A DNA stretch of 31,128 bases from DASUNQ01 sp044866775 (GTDB taxonomy: Bacteria; Acidobacteriota; Thermoanaerobaculia; Multivoradales; UBA5704): NCBI GenBank assembly GCA_044866775.1, contig JBIOUG010000119.1:1-31128 (forward strand), given 5' to 3'. The translations under genes and the position numbers were made by a program. Each line of letters begins with the position of its first letter. Position 1 is the first letter of the stretch. The notes beneath the pieces are model-generated. The model did not search any database and had not been told where the DNA came from. It saw nothing but the letters and a program-made list of their open reading frames with translations. Below, piece after piece: positions 15,640 through 23,985 of the stretch.

Positions 15640-16938
15640 TCACTCCAGCGCCAGGACGGAGGGCAGGTCTCGCCGCCCAGCCAGGCGCAGCAATGTGTAA
15701 CCGATCCCAGAGGCGCCGGCGAAGAACGACGGGTCGAAGTGATCGGAGTCGATCATCCAGCGGAAGCGCCCGGTCTCCTCGGCCCGCCGCAAAACGCGCC
15801 GCGAGATGTCTTGCGCTTCCACGAGCAATTTCGGCGACCCCAGCTCGTGATGGGCGTGCAGGAGGACCTCCACCCGGCCCATGTTGCCGCAGCAGAGGTG
15901 ATCGAAGCTCGAGAGCGAGGGATCGGCGGTCGATTCCAGTGCATGGCGGAGCTCTGCGCGAACTTCCTCTCCGTCGGCGATCTCGAGCATCGTCAAGCGC
16001 GCCAGGGCGACCCCAGGGGCGCCGTAGCACCAGCCGTTCGGGAAGCGGGGCTCGGGAACTCGGAGGTCTCTCCAGTTCTGGTGCCGATCGCTGTACGTGG
16101 TCCGCTCGAAAGCCCACCCCTGTTTGGCCGCCTGCCGCAACTCCGGCTCCCCGGTTCTGGCATAGAGCCGCAGAAGGGCGCAGCAGATCCCGGAGGCACC
16201 GTGAGCGAAGCCATTCAAGAGAGGATGTCGAGGATCCGTCTTCCACGCGGTCGTGCCGTCCGGGAGAGTGATCCGCTGCTGCAACAGGTGACGCGCGCAC
16301 CGAGCGGCGATGCCGAGGGGCGCCATGCCGCTCGTGTCGGGGCTCGGGAGATGCCGATCGAGCGCGAGGAGAGCCAGGATGGTACCCGCGGCGCCCGACA
16401 GAACGTCCAGCGTCTCGTCGGCCGCGAGGCGCTTCGGGCTGATCAGACTGGTTATCTGGCGGGCCTCTTGGATGAGCTCCGGTGTGTCGAGCAGACGGCC
16501 GAGAGTCACCAGGGCATAGATGAAGGAGCCCACCCCACTGAGGCCGCCGATCGCGAACTTGGCCGCCTCTGCTCGTTGCGGCTCTGTTGCGAGTTCAGCG
16601 AGGAGGCGTCGAAGCGGGGCGACGACCTCGAGGCTCAGGCGCCGATACGTCCCACCTCCCTCGACCCTCGCCATCGCCGCGAAGAAGATCGCGATCCCGG
16701 GCAGCCCGTCGTAGAGATGAGGGCCGGCCGGCACGACTGGTGGGGAGGTCCCCCGGCTGGGGCGCCGCCAGGTGATGCTGCCGTCCTTCGCCTCGACACC
16801 ACGTCTGACTATCTCCTGTGCAAGCGCGCGGGCCGCCCCCAAGAACTCCTCACGGCCCAAGGGTTCTCCGGGCGAGAAGCGAGGATCCGTCCGCTGGATT
16901 CGCTCGGACCTCTCCAGGCCGACCACTATAGGAATCAC
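15640..16938 (-). CDS. LanC-like lanthionine cyclase with CCG zinc motif
   Basis: This 432-residue protein has the LanC alpha-toroid motifs: HLYDGLPGIAIFF (74-86), GGLSGVGSFIYAL, LDVLSGAAGTI, GFAHGASGI (His246), NGWCYGAPGVAL (Cys304), LCCGNMG (Cys349, Cys350) and FFAGASGIGYTLLRL. It should add Cys thiols to dehydrated residues of the precursor. The zinc site would be Cys304, Cys349 and Cys350. Stand-alone LanC enzymes normally have Cys-Cys-His (CHG), while the CCG form is known from some LanM cyclase domains such as CylM and ProcM. The start is GTG 16938; no strong ribosome site is visible, so a nearby alternative is possible. It begins the modification section, 92 bases after the cNMP-binding gene and 8 bases before lanB. 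Confidence 0.9.
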   Translation of the reverse strand: MIPIVVGLERSERIQRTDPRFSPGEPLGREEFLGAARALAQEIVRRGVEAKDGSITWRRPSRGTSPPVVPAGPHLYDGLPGIAIFFAAMARVEGGGTYRRLSLEVVAPLRRLLAELATEPQRAEAAKFAIGGLSGVGSFIYALVTLGRLLDTPELIQEARQITSLISPKRLAADETLDVLSGAAGTILALLALDRHLPSPDTSGMAPLGIAARCARHLLQQRITLPDGTTAWKTDPRHPLLNGFAHGASGICCALLRLYARTGEPELRQAAKQGWAFERTTYSDRHQNWRDLRVPEPRFPNGWCYGAPGVALARLTMLEIADGEEVRAELRHALESTADPSLSSFDHLCCGNMGRVEVLLHAHHELGSPKLLVEAQDISRRVLRRAEETGRFRWMIDSDHFDPSFFAGASGIGYTLLRLAGRRDLPSVLALE

Positions 16939-17030
16939 CAGCTCTCAGAACAACGTAGAAGCGAGGAAGATCCTCAAATGCTATGGTGCTGCTGTTAAGA
17001 AAACCGTGACAAGCAGCGGGAGCTCGGGGG
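16939..17030. other. Intergenic gap inside the RiPP operon
   Basis: The 92 bases between the cNMP-binding gene and the LanC gene form the largest gap in the minus-strand operon upstream of the precursor. They are less GC-rich than the flanks. A TTGTCA is present on the minus strand but no convincing -10 box is properly spaced, so an internal promoter is possible but unsupported. No hairpin or credible small gene was seen. Confidence 0.4.
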
Positions 17031-17573
17031 TCAGGAAACCATCACCCGCTTGACCATCCGGTCGAAGCGCTCGCCGGCCAGATAGACGCCGTCGAGCACC
17101 TCCTCGTCGAGCTCGTCGGCCTCGCCCTCCTCCGGCTCCTCGGCCGGGCCGGCACCGAGCATGCGGTGCCGCTCGCGGACGGTGGTGGAGAGGTAGATGG
17201 CGAGCGCGCGGTAGAAGCGGACGGCGAAGCCCTGGTCGGCGGCCAGCTTGGCGGCGAGGACCGGCTTGGGGACGGCAAAGACGGTCGAGTCCTCGAGCGC
17301 CCGCACCGTCGCCGACGGCGGGCGGGAGTCGACAAAGGACATCTCGCCCACGATCTCGCCGGCGTTGAGCCGGGCGATCTCACGCTCGGCGCCGTACCGC
17401 GGCTGAAGCCAGACCGCGAGCCGCCCGGCGAGGACGATGAACACGGCATCGGCGGGCCGCCCCTGCTGGATCAGCACCTCTCCGGCCGCGATCGCTCGTC
17501 TGGCACCGGCCGCGAGCAGCCACTCGACGTCGTCGTCGTTCAACTGGCCGAAGAGGAAAAGGACCTTGCGCAT
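17031..17573 (-). CDS. Cyclic-nucleotide-binding domain protein without DNA-binding domain
   Basis: This 180-residue protein is a Crp-like cNMP-binding barrel. Marks include GEVLIQQGRPADAVFIVLAGRLAVWL, LNAGEIVGEMSFVDSRPPSATVRALEDS (the phosphate-binding cassette position, where GEMSF and the following R/SAT fit the consensus) and a final helix. No helix-turn-helix follows; the tail is acidic (EEPEEGEADELDEEV) and then basic. It is therefore a sensor or partner protein rather than a transcription factor. It lies 28 bases downstream of the ABC exporter gene, in the same operon as a protein set whose far end adjoins a nucleotide cyclase gene. ATG 17573 is used. Confidence 0.85.
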   Translation of the reverse strand: MRKVLFLFGQLNDDDVEWLLAAGARRAIAAGEVLIQQGRPADAVFIVLAGRLAVWLQPRYGAEREIARLNAGEIVGEMSFVDSRPPSATVRALEDSTVFAVPKPVLAAKLAADQGFAVRFYRALAIYLSTTVRERHRMLGAGPAEEPEEGEADELDEEVLDGVYLAGERFDRMVKRVMVS

Positions 17574-17601
17574 GCTCGGCTCCCACTTTGCGGAATGAGG
17601 A

Positions 17602-20559
17602 TCAGACGATCTGGCGTTCAGCGAGGCGTGCGAAGACGCCGCCGCGCCGCATCAGCTCCTCGAAGCTCCCGGCCTCGGCCACCTGGCCGGCCTCCATGAC
17701 GTAGATCCGGTCCGCTCGCTGGACCGTGCTCAGCCGGTGGGCGATGACGATGCGGGTCGCCCGCAGCCGCTCGAGGCTCTTGTTGACGATTCGCTGCGTC
17801 CGGTTGTCGAGGGCGCTCGTCGCCTCGTCGAAGAGGACGATCCGCGGCCGGTGGACGATCGCCCGCGCGATCAGCAGGCGCTGCTTCTGGCCGCCCGAGA
17901 AGGTCTCGGCGCCTTCACTGACGACCGTGTGCATCCCCATCGGCATCGCTCTGATGTCATCTTCGAGACCGGCCATTCGCGCCGCCTCCCAGGCGTCGTC
18001 GATGCCCAGGTTGGAGGCGCCGACGATGTTGGAGAAGATGCTGCCTGTCATCGGCCGGCCGTGCTGGAGGACGACCCCGATCTGGCGGCGCACCGACTGC
18101 ACGGCGAGGGCCGCGAGGTCCTGGCCGTCGAAGTAGATCGAGCCGGCGCTCGGCTTCTCGAAAGCGAGGATGAGGCGCAAGCAGGTCGATTTGCCGGCGC
18201 CCGAAGGGCCGACCAGCGCGATGAACTCGCCGGGCGCGGCGCGGAAGGAGACGTCGTCGAGGATCAGCGCGCCGTCTTCCTGATAGCGGAAGGAGACGTG
18301 GCTGAACTCGATCTCGCCGGCCAGCTCTCCCGGCTCGGCCTTCGAGGCGTCGGTCTCGGGGACCTCTGCCAAGATCGGCTGCAATCGCTCGTAGACCGGC
18401 ACGATCGAGAGCACGCTCGAGACCACCGCGACCATCGCCAGCGCCGCCGCCAGGAACTGGCCGAAGGCGGCATTGAAGGCGAGGAACTCTCCCACCGGCA
18501 GCGACTCCTCGGCGGCCAGGCCGACCATGGCGAACAGCGCCAGCGTGGTCAGCACGCCGTAGACGGCGTTGAAGGCCGTCTGCGCGTTGGCGACGCGCTG
18601 CGCGGCGAGCGTCCGCCGCCGCTGCTCGGCGAAGCGCTCCGCCCAGCGGCCGTAGGCCCGCGCCTCGGCGCCGGCGACCCGGATCTTGCCGATGCCGTTG
18701 ATCAGCCCCAGCACCAGGCTGGCGATCTTGCCCTGCTGGCTGAGGATCTCGCGCTGGTGCCGGAGCTGGAGGACGAGGAGACCGCCGATCACCGCCGCGA
18801 GCACGAGCACGAGCCCCACCGCCACCAGCGCCAGGCGCCCGCTGTAATGGAAGAGCAGCGCGAAGCTGAAGACCGAAAAGACCGCCGCCAGGACCGAGGT
18901 CAGGACGTTGCCGGTCATCATCTCGCGGATCGCGTCCGCGCCCATCGCCCGGCTCGCCAGGTCGCCCACCGTGAAGCGCCGGAAGAAGCCCACTGGCAGC
19001 GATAGCAGCCGGCTCCAGACCGCCGTCTGCAGGGCGCCGTCGATCTTACCGCCGACGCGCAGCATGGCGACGCTCCGCGTCACCTGGAAAGCCGCGGCAG
19101 CGAAGGCGCCGACGACCAGCGCCAGGGTGATCTGGAGGAGCTGGCTGCGGTTGGCGCCCGGGATGGCGCCGCCGAAGACCTGCCCGGTCAGGATGGGCAG
19201 CAGTAATCCCAGGAGGCCGCCGCCCATGCCCATCAGGACGACTGTCGTGAGGTCCTGCCGCCGGCCCTCGAACGCGATGCGCAGCAGGTCGCGCCGGCCG
19301 ACCTGCCGCTCGGGGAGCGGCGGGTAGAACATGTGGGCCTCGCCGCTCAGGCTCTCGGCCAGCGACGCCTCGACCGGCGTCCGCGTGCCGTCGACCGGAT
19401 CCACCATCTCGTAACGGCGCGGCGAGACGGGCAGCAGCGCAACCGGACGCTTTTTCTTCTGCTCGGCGTCGAGCCAGCGGTAGCCGACGAGCGGGCCGTT
19501 GTCGCGGCGCCACCAGTCGTCGCGCAAGATGACGCGCCGGGAGCGCACGCGCGCCAGGCCGCAGAGCCGGCTCAGGGGATCCGCCGCCTCCGTGCGCGCT
19601 GCCGCTTCGGGCGGGCTGCGGAAGGCGATTCCCTGCGCCGCGCCGGCGAGCCGGCAAGCGGCGAGCAGCAGGTCGGAGGTCTCCTCGAGCACCGGCCCGG
19701 AGGCGGTCGGCGGCGCGAGCACCGAGGCGAGGCGGCCGTAGGCCACGCGCAGTGTGCCCCGGTCGAGCGCGGACTTGCGGTCGAGGCGCTCGCGCCGCCG
19801 CTGCTCGGCGCGCTCGCCTTCGAGCGCCGCGTAGGCGAGGCAGTGCTCGTGGAAACGCGCCAGGCCTTGCCAGAGGCCGTCACCGCCGGCGGCGAGTAGG
19901 GCGGTGGTCGCCTCGGAGGTGAGGCGCGCTTCGCCGGCGCTCACCAGCCAGGCGCCTTCGGGCACCGGGAAGACAGCGCCGTCCGCGAGCGCCAGGGACT
20001 CCTCGCCGAGGAGGAGCGTGCTCCCTACGAGGTGCCGCGCCCAGGCCACGCCTTCTCGCGTGCGGGCGACGCGTCCGGCCGCTTCCAGATGAGTCTCGCT
20101 GCCCGGATGCAGCTCGGCGAAAACCTTCGGCGCCGCGGCGGGAGCGACGCCGGCGAGGAGCCGCACGAGCCAGCCGTCGAGCCGGCCAGCGAGGTCGGCG
20201 GCGAAGACCGGGTCGCGCAGCAGCTCGCGCACGTCGGCGGCGTCGAGCCGGCGCAGACGGGTGCCGGGCTGGCCGACGGCAAGGAGGCCGAGGCGCGTGC
20301 CGCCGGCGGCGGGAGCTGCGCCGAAGAGCGCCTGGCCGGCGGCAGCCGAGCAGATGTGGGTGCGCGGCCCTGCGGTGCCGTCGGCGGCCCACGCCGCGGC
20401 GAACACCTCGACCAACCCTTCCTCGACGAGCCACACCGAGGTCGCGGAGTCGAGCGCCAGCGGTGCGTTGCCCGTGAGCCGCAGCTCCTCGCCCGCGGCG
20501 GTCGCCCGCCGCAGGTCGACGACGCGGCCCCTCTCACTCGGCGCTGATGAGCCGCGCAT
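17602..20559 (-). CDS. NHLM-type RiPP export ABC transporter, permease/ATPase (ABC2-like)
   Basis: This 985-residue protein has a long soluble N-terminal region (about 1-420) with a regulatory-domain look (LRLTGNAPLALDSATSVWLVEEGLVEVF), typical of the second ABC subunit of nitrile-hydratase-leader microcin systems. About six membrane spans follow, then an ATPase with Walker A GPSGAGKS, signature FSGGQKQRLLIARA and Walker B IVLFDEATSALD. It has no C39 peptidase. ATG 20559 is preferred: AAGGAG lies upstream and the start overlaps the stop of the peptidase-ABC gene by 26 bases, while the longer reading upstream runs through that gene. It probably forms a heterodimer or tandem exporter with its neighbour to move leader-bearing peptides across the inner membrane. 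Confidence 0.88.
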   Translation of the reverse strand: MRGSSAPSERGRVVDLRRATAAGEELRLTGNAPLALDSATSVWLVEEGLVEVFAAAWAADGTAGPRTHICSAAAGQALFGAAPAAGGTRLGLLAVGQPGTRLRRLDAADVRELLRDPVFAADLAGRLDGWLVRLLAGVAPAAAPKVFAELHPGSETHLEAAGRVARTREGVAWARHLVGSTLLLGEESLALADGAVFPVPEGAWLVSAGEARLTSEATTALLAAGGDGLWQGLARFHEHCLAYAALEGERAEQRRRERLDRKSALDRGTLRVAYGRLASVLAPPTASGPVLEETSDLLLAACRLAGAAQGIAFRSPPEAAARTEAADPLSRLCGLARVRSRRVILRDDWWRRDNGPLVGYRWLDAEQKKKRPVALLPVSPRRYEMVDPVDGTRTPVEASLAESLSGEAHMFYPPLPERQVGRRDLLRIAFEGRRQDLTTVVLMGMGGGLLGLLLPILTGQVFGGAIPGANRSQLLQITLALVVGAFAAAAFQVTRSVAMLRVGGKIDGALQTAVWSRLLSLPVGFFRRFTVGDLASRAMGADAIREMMTGNVLTSVLAAVFSVFSFALLFHYSGRLALVAVGLVLVLAAVIGGLLVLQLRHQREILSQQGKIASLVLGLINGIGKIRVAGAEARAYGRWAERFAEQRRRTLAAQRVANAQTAFNAVYGVLTTLALFAMVGLAAEESLPVGEFLAFNAAFGQFLAAALAMVAVVSSVLSIVPVYERLQPILAEVPETDASKAEPGELAGEIEFSHVSFRYQEDGALILDDVSFRAAPGEFIALVGPSGAGKSTCLRLILAFEKPSAGSIYFDGQDLAALAVQSVRRQIGVVLQHGRPMTGSIFSNIVGASNLGIDDAWEAARMAGLEDDIRAMPMGMHTVVSEGAETFSGGQKQRLLIARAIVHRPRIVLFDEATSALDNRTQRIVNKSLERLRATRIVIAHRLSTVQRADRIYVMEAGQVAEAGSFEELMRRGGVFARLAERQIV

Positions 20560-22744
20560 AGGGACCGTCCATCTCCTTGAGCTGGTCGTGCGTGCCGCGC
20601 TGCACGACCTTGCCGTGCTCGAGCACCAGGATCTCATCGGCGTCGCGGATGGTGCTCAGGCGGTGCGCGACGATGAGACAGGTGCAGCCGCGGCGGCGGA
20701 GGTTCTCGTCGATGCGCTGTTCGGTCGCCGGGTCGAGGGCGCTGGTCGCCTCGTCGAGCACCAGGATCGAGGGGCGGCCGACCAGCGCGCGGGCGATCTC
20801 CAGGCGCTGCTTCTGCCCGCCGCTCCAGTTGGCGCCGCCCTCCTGCACCGGGCTGTCGTAGCCGCCGGGGCGCGCCGCGACGTCCTCGTGGATGCAGGCG
20901 TCCTTGGCCGCGGCCACGATCTCGGGCAGCGGGATCGTCGAGTCCCAAAGCGTCAGGTTGTCGTGCACGCTGCCCTCGAAGAGGAAGAGGCTCTGATCGA
21001 CCCAGGCGAGGGACGCCGCCATCACCGGCGGCGGCACCGCGCCGCGCGGCTGACCGTCGAAGAGGATCTCCCCTTCCCAGGGCCGGTAGAGGCCGGTGAC
21101 GAGCTTGGCGACGGTGGTCTTGCCCGAGCCCGAGCCGCCGACCAGGGCGACGCGCGAGCCGGGCGCGAGCGCCAGGTCGAGGCCCGCGATGAGCGGCGGA
21201 TCGAGCCGGCTGTAGCCGAAGGCGACGCCGGAAAGCGCCAGCGACCCGGCGAGCTGCGCCGGCTGCCCGGCCGGGACCTGCTCGCCGACCGCGCCGGCGA
21301 CGCCGGGGTCGATCGGGTAGCGCAGCACGTCGTCGAGGCGGTTCATGTCGCCCTCGACCGTCTGCAGCCTGCCGCCCAGGCTGACCAGCCGGTTGATCGG
21401 CGTGATGAAGCTGCCCATCAGGAGCTGGAAGGCGACGAGGCCGCCGAGCGTCAGCGCGCCGTCCATCACCCGCAAACCGCCGATGCCGAGGATCAGGGCG
21501 GTGTTGAGCGCGGCCAGGAGCGGCGGCACCGCGTCGAGGAGCTGCGTGTAGCGCTCGAGCTGCTGGCGGCCGTTGACCACCTTGGCCTGGTAGCCAGACC
21601 AACGGACGAAGAGGTCCGCCTCGCCGCCGGTCGCCTTCAAGGTCTCGATCGTCTGCAGGCCGCCCATCGCCGTGCCCATGAGCTTGCCCTGGTCCTGGAG
21701 CAGGCGGCGACTGCCGTCCACGCGCCGGCGCGACACCCAGCGCAGCGCGGCGACGTTCGCCGAGGCCGCGGCGATGCCGATCGAGGTCAGCAGCACGTCG
21801 TAGCGGAAGAGCACGGCGGCGAAGAAGACGATCATCACCGTGCCCAGGGCGTTGGTCGCGAGGTCGCGCGACAGGAGCTGCGCCACCCGATCGTTGATGC
21901 CGACGCGCGAGCTGACGTCGCCGGCGTACCGCTGGCTGAAGAACTCGGTCGGCAGGCGCAGGACGTGCCAGAAGAAGCGGCTCGCCCCGGCGACCGCCAT
22001 CCGCGTCTCGAGCCGCAGCAGGTAGGTCTGCTGGAGCCAGGTCAGAGCGCCCAGCAGCAGCGCCGCGGCGGCCATGCCGAGCAGCAGCGGCGTCATCCAG
22101 TCGCGGCGGCCCTCGAGCAGCACGCCGTCGATGAACGCCTTCGAGAACACCGGCAGGACGAGCCCCGGCACCACCAGGGCGAGACCGGCGAGCAGCACGA
22201 AGGCGAGCGCCGCGCGCGAGCCGGCGAGCCGCCGCTTGAGCGCCGGCAGGAGCTGCGGCGGCGCGCCGCCGCGCCGGAACTCCGGGCCGGGGCGGAAGGT
22301 CAGCACGACACCGGTGAACGCCTGGTCCAACTCCTCCTCGCTGACCGTGCGCGGCCCGACGGCAGGGTCGTTCAGGTGGACGCGCCCCTTGCGGAACCCC
22401 TCGAGCACCACGAAGTGGTTGAAGTTCCAGTGGACGATGGCCGGCGGCTGCACGACGCGCAGGCTCTGCGGCTCGCGCTTGTAGCCCTTGGCCTCGAGGC
22501 CGTAGGCGCGCGCCGCCTTGACCATGTTGCTCGCCTTGCTGCCGTCGCGCGAGACGCCGCAAGCCAGCCTCAGCTCCTCGAGCGGCACCCAGCGGCCGAA
22601 ATGGGCGAGGACCGTGGCCAGCGCCGCCGCGCCGCACTCGACGGCTTCCATCTGGAGGACGGTCGGCGTGCGCACGGCCCGTGGACGCGGCGGCTGCCCG
22701 CGTTCGCCGCGCCTCCAGGGCAGCAGGCTAAGGAGCCTCAGCAT
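20534..22744 (-). CDS. NHLM-type peptidase-containing ABC transporter (C39 PCAT)
   Basis: This 736-residue exporter starts with a C39 peptidase domain that cuts after Gly-Gly leaders: Gln31 and Cys37 in LQMEAVECGAAAL, His110 in HWNFNHFVVLEG and Asp126 in NDPAVG. Six transmembrane helices (about 165-450) and an ATPase follow, with Walker A GGSGSGKT, signature WSGGQKQRLEIARAL and Walker B ILVLDEATSALD. Its obvious substrate is the GG-leader peptide at 12658-12849, and possibly the Nif11 peptide at 4096-4326. ATG 22744 shares one base with the HlyD stop (TGATG), showing tight coupling. It is the inner-membrane engine of a type I secretion pathway. Confidence 0.93.
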   Translation of the reverse strand: MLRLLSLLPWRRGERGQPPRPRAVRTPTVLQMEAVECGAAALATVLAHFGRWVPLEELRLACGVSRDGSKASNMVKAARAYGLEAKGYKREPQSLRVVQPPAIVHWNFNHFVVLEGFRKGRVHLNDPAVGPRTVSEEELDQAFTGVVLTFRPGPEFRRGGAPPQLLPALKRRLAGSRAALAFVLLAGLALVVPGLVLPVFSKAFIDGVLLEGRRDWMTPLLLGMAAAALLLGALTWLQQTYLLRLETRMAVAGASRFFWHVLRLPTEFFSQRYAGDVSSRVGINDRVAQLLSRDLATNALGTVMIVFFAAVLFRYDVLLTSIGIAAASANVAALRWVSRRRVDGSRRLLQDQGKLMGTAMGGLQTIETLKATGGEADLFVRWSGYQAKVVNGRQQLERYTQLLDAVPPLLAALNTALILGIGGLRVMDGALTLGGLVAFQLLMGSFITPINRLVSLGGRLQTVEGDMNRLDDVLRYPIDPGVAGAVGEQVPAGQPAQLAGSLALSGVAFGYSRLDPPLIAGLDLALAPGSRVALVGGSGSGKTTVAKLVTGLYRPWEGEILFDGQPRGAVPPPVMAASLAWVDQSLFLFEGSVHDNLTLWDSTIPLPEIVAAAKDACIHEDVAARPGGYDSPVQEGGANWSGGQKQRLEIARALVGRPSILVLDEATSALDPATEQRIDENLRRRGCTCLIVAHRLSTIRDADEILVLEHGKVVQRGTHDQLKEMDGPYARLISAE

Positions 22745-23985
22745 CAGACCCCCAGCTTCTCGCGCACGGCCGGTAGCAGCAGGCGGATCGGACGCTCCTC
22801 GCGGACGACGACGTCGCCCCGGGCCAGCGTGCCGCTGCTGATGTCCACCGCCGGGCCGGTCGAGGAGGACCAGCGGTAGCCGGTTAGCGTCTTCGCGTCC
22901 CGCTCGAGCGCGATGTTGACCTGGATCAACGGCCCCTGCTCCATCAGCCGCTGCACCAGCGCCTCGTTGCCCAGGAGGCGCGTCATGCCGCGCGCGGTCG
23001 AGGGGAAGTCCGAGGCCCAGACGACCTTGCCGAGCATCGAGCCGTACTCCTCGCGCTTGACGGTCGAAGGCGAAACGCGGACCCGCATGCCGGGCCGCAC
23101 GCGCTTGCCGGTCTCGGCGGGCACGAAGAGCGCCGCCATCAGCTCCTCGGAGACCAGCTCCAGGTTGAGCAGCGCCGTGCCGGGGCTGACCACGTCGCCG
23201 CGGTCCACCAGCAGCTCGAGCACGCGCCCGGCGCGCGGCGCCGTGACGCGCGCGGTCTCGCCCAGGCGCGCCTGCCGCTCGCGCAGCTCGAGCTCCAAGT
23301 CGCGGATCGCGGTGCGCCGCGTCTCGAGCTGCTGCTCGACCTGCTGCTCGGCCTCGAGGCGCTTGAGCTCGAGGCCGTTGAGCTCCAGGCGCGCGGTCGC
23401 CAAGCGGTCCTGCGCCTCGTTGAGGCGCTGCTCGGAGGCGAGGAGCGTCTGCTTGGTGATCAGGCCGTCGGCCAAGAGCTGCTGCTCGACGCCGACGCGG
23501 TCGCGGGCCAGCTCGGCCTCGCGCTCCAGGGCGCGGATGCTCTGCTCGAGGTTGGCCCGCTGCTGGGCGAGGTCGCGCTCGCGCAGGCGCTTCTGCTCGC
23601 CGGCGTAGCGCAGCAGGTCGCGGTACTCGGCGCGGGCGCCGGCGAGCTTCTCGCGGCTGTCCTGGATCTGCCGCAGCAGCTCCTCCTGGCGGATGCGGGC
23701 GACCACCTGACCTCTGGCGATGACATCGCCCACTCCGACCAGCAGCTCCTCGACCTGACCGGCCTCGGTGGCGACGAGGCTCGAGACGCCGCCCCGGCGC
23801 AGGAGGATCCCCTCGCCGCGCGCCTCGGTGGGGATCGAGCCGAACACGCCCCAGGAGAGGGAGGCGAGGATCAGCGCGCCGAGGCCGGAGAGCGCCAGCC
23901 AGCCGCGGGGCTCGGTGACCTGCAGGAGCTGGTCGAGCTGCTCGGGCGAGGACAACCGCTCGAGCGCCACTTTGCGGAAGATCAC
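22744..23985 (-). CDS. HlyD-family periplasmic adaptor (NHLM system)
   Basis: This 413-residue membrane-fusion protein links the ABC exporter to the TolC-like channel. One N-terminal transmembrane helix (about 29-50, LALSGLGALILASLSWGVFG) is followed by half of a lipoyl/biotinyl-like domain, a long coiled coil (about 110-235, rich in Glu, Arg, Leu and Gln) and a beta-barrel end with TARVTAPRAGRVLELLVDRGDVVSPGTALLN-type repeats. The ends overlap both neighbours: ATGA with the TolC-like gene and TGATG with the peptidase-ABC gene. This is the standard order of a one-step export operon. Confidence 0.92.
   Translation of the reverse strand: MIFRKVALERLSSPEQLDQLLQVTEPRGWLALSGLGALILASLSWGVFGSIPTEARGEGILLRRGGVSSLVATEAGQVEELLVGVGDVIARGQVVARIRQEELLRQIQDSREKLAGARAEYRDLLRYAGEQKRLRERDLAQQRANLEQSIRALEREAELARDRVGVEQQLLADGLITKQTLLASEQRLNEAQDRLATARLELNGLELKRLEAEQQVEQQLETRRTAIRDLELELRERQARLGETARVTAPRAGRVLELLVDRGDVVSPGTALLNLELVSEELMAALFVPAETGKRVRPGMRVRVSPSTVKREEYGSMLGKVVWASDFPSTARGMTRLLGNEALVQRLMEQGPLIQVNIALERDAKTLTGYRWSSSTGPAVDISSGTLARGDVVVREERPIRLLLPAVREKLGV

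Noticed and set aside
16981..16998. Tiny plus-strand reading MLWCCC in the operon gap
   Set aside because: Too short, no ribosome site, opposite strand to the operon; a chance reading.
20261..22879. 872-codon plus-strand open frame opposite the C39 exporter
   Set aside because: Shadow of the exporter gene; no motif and skewed charged composition.
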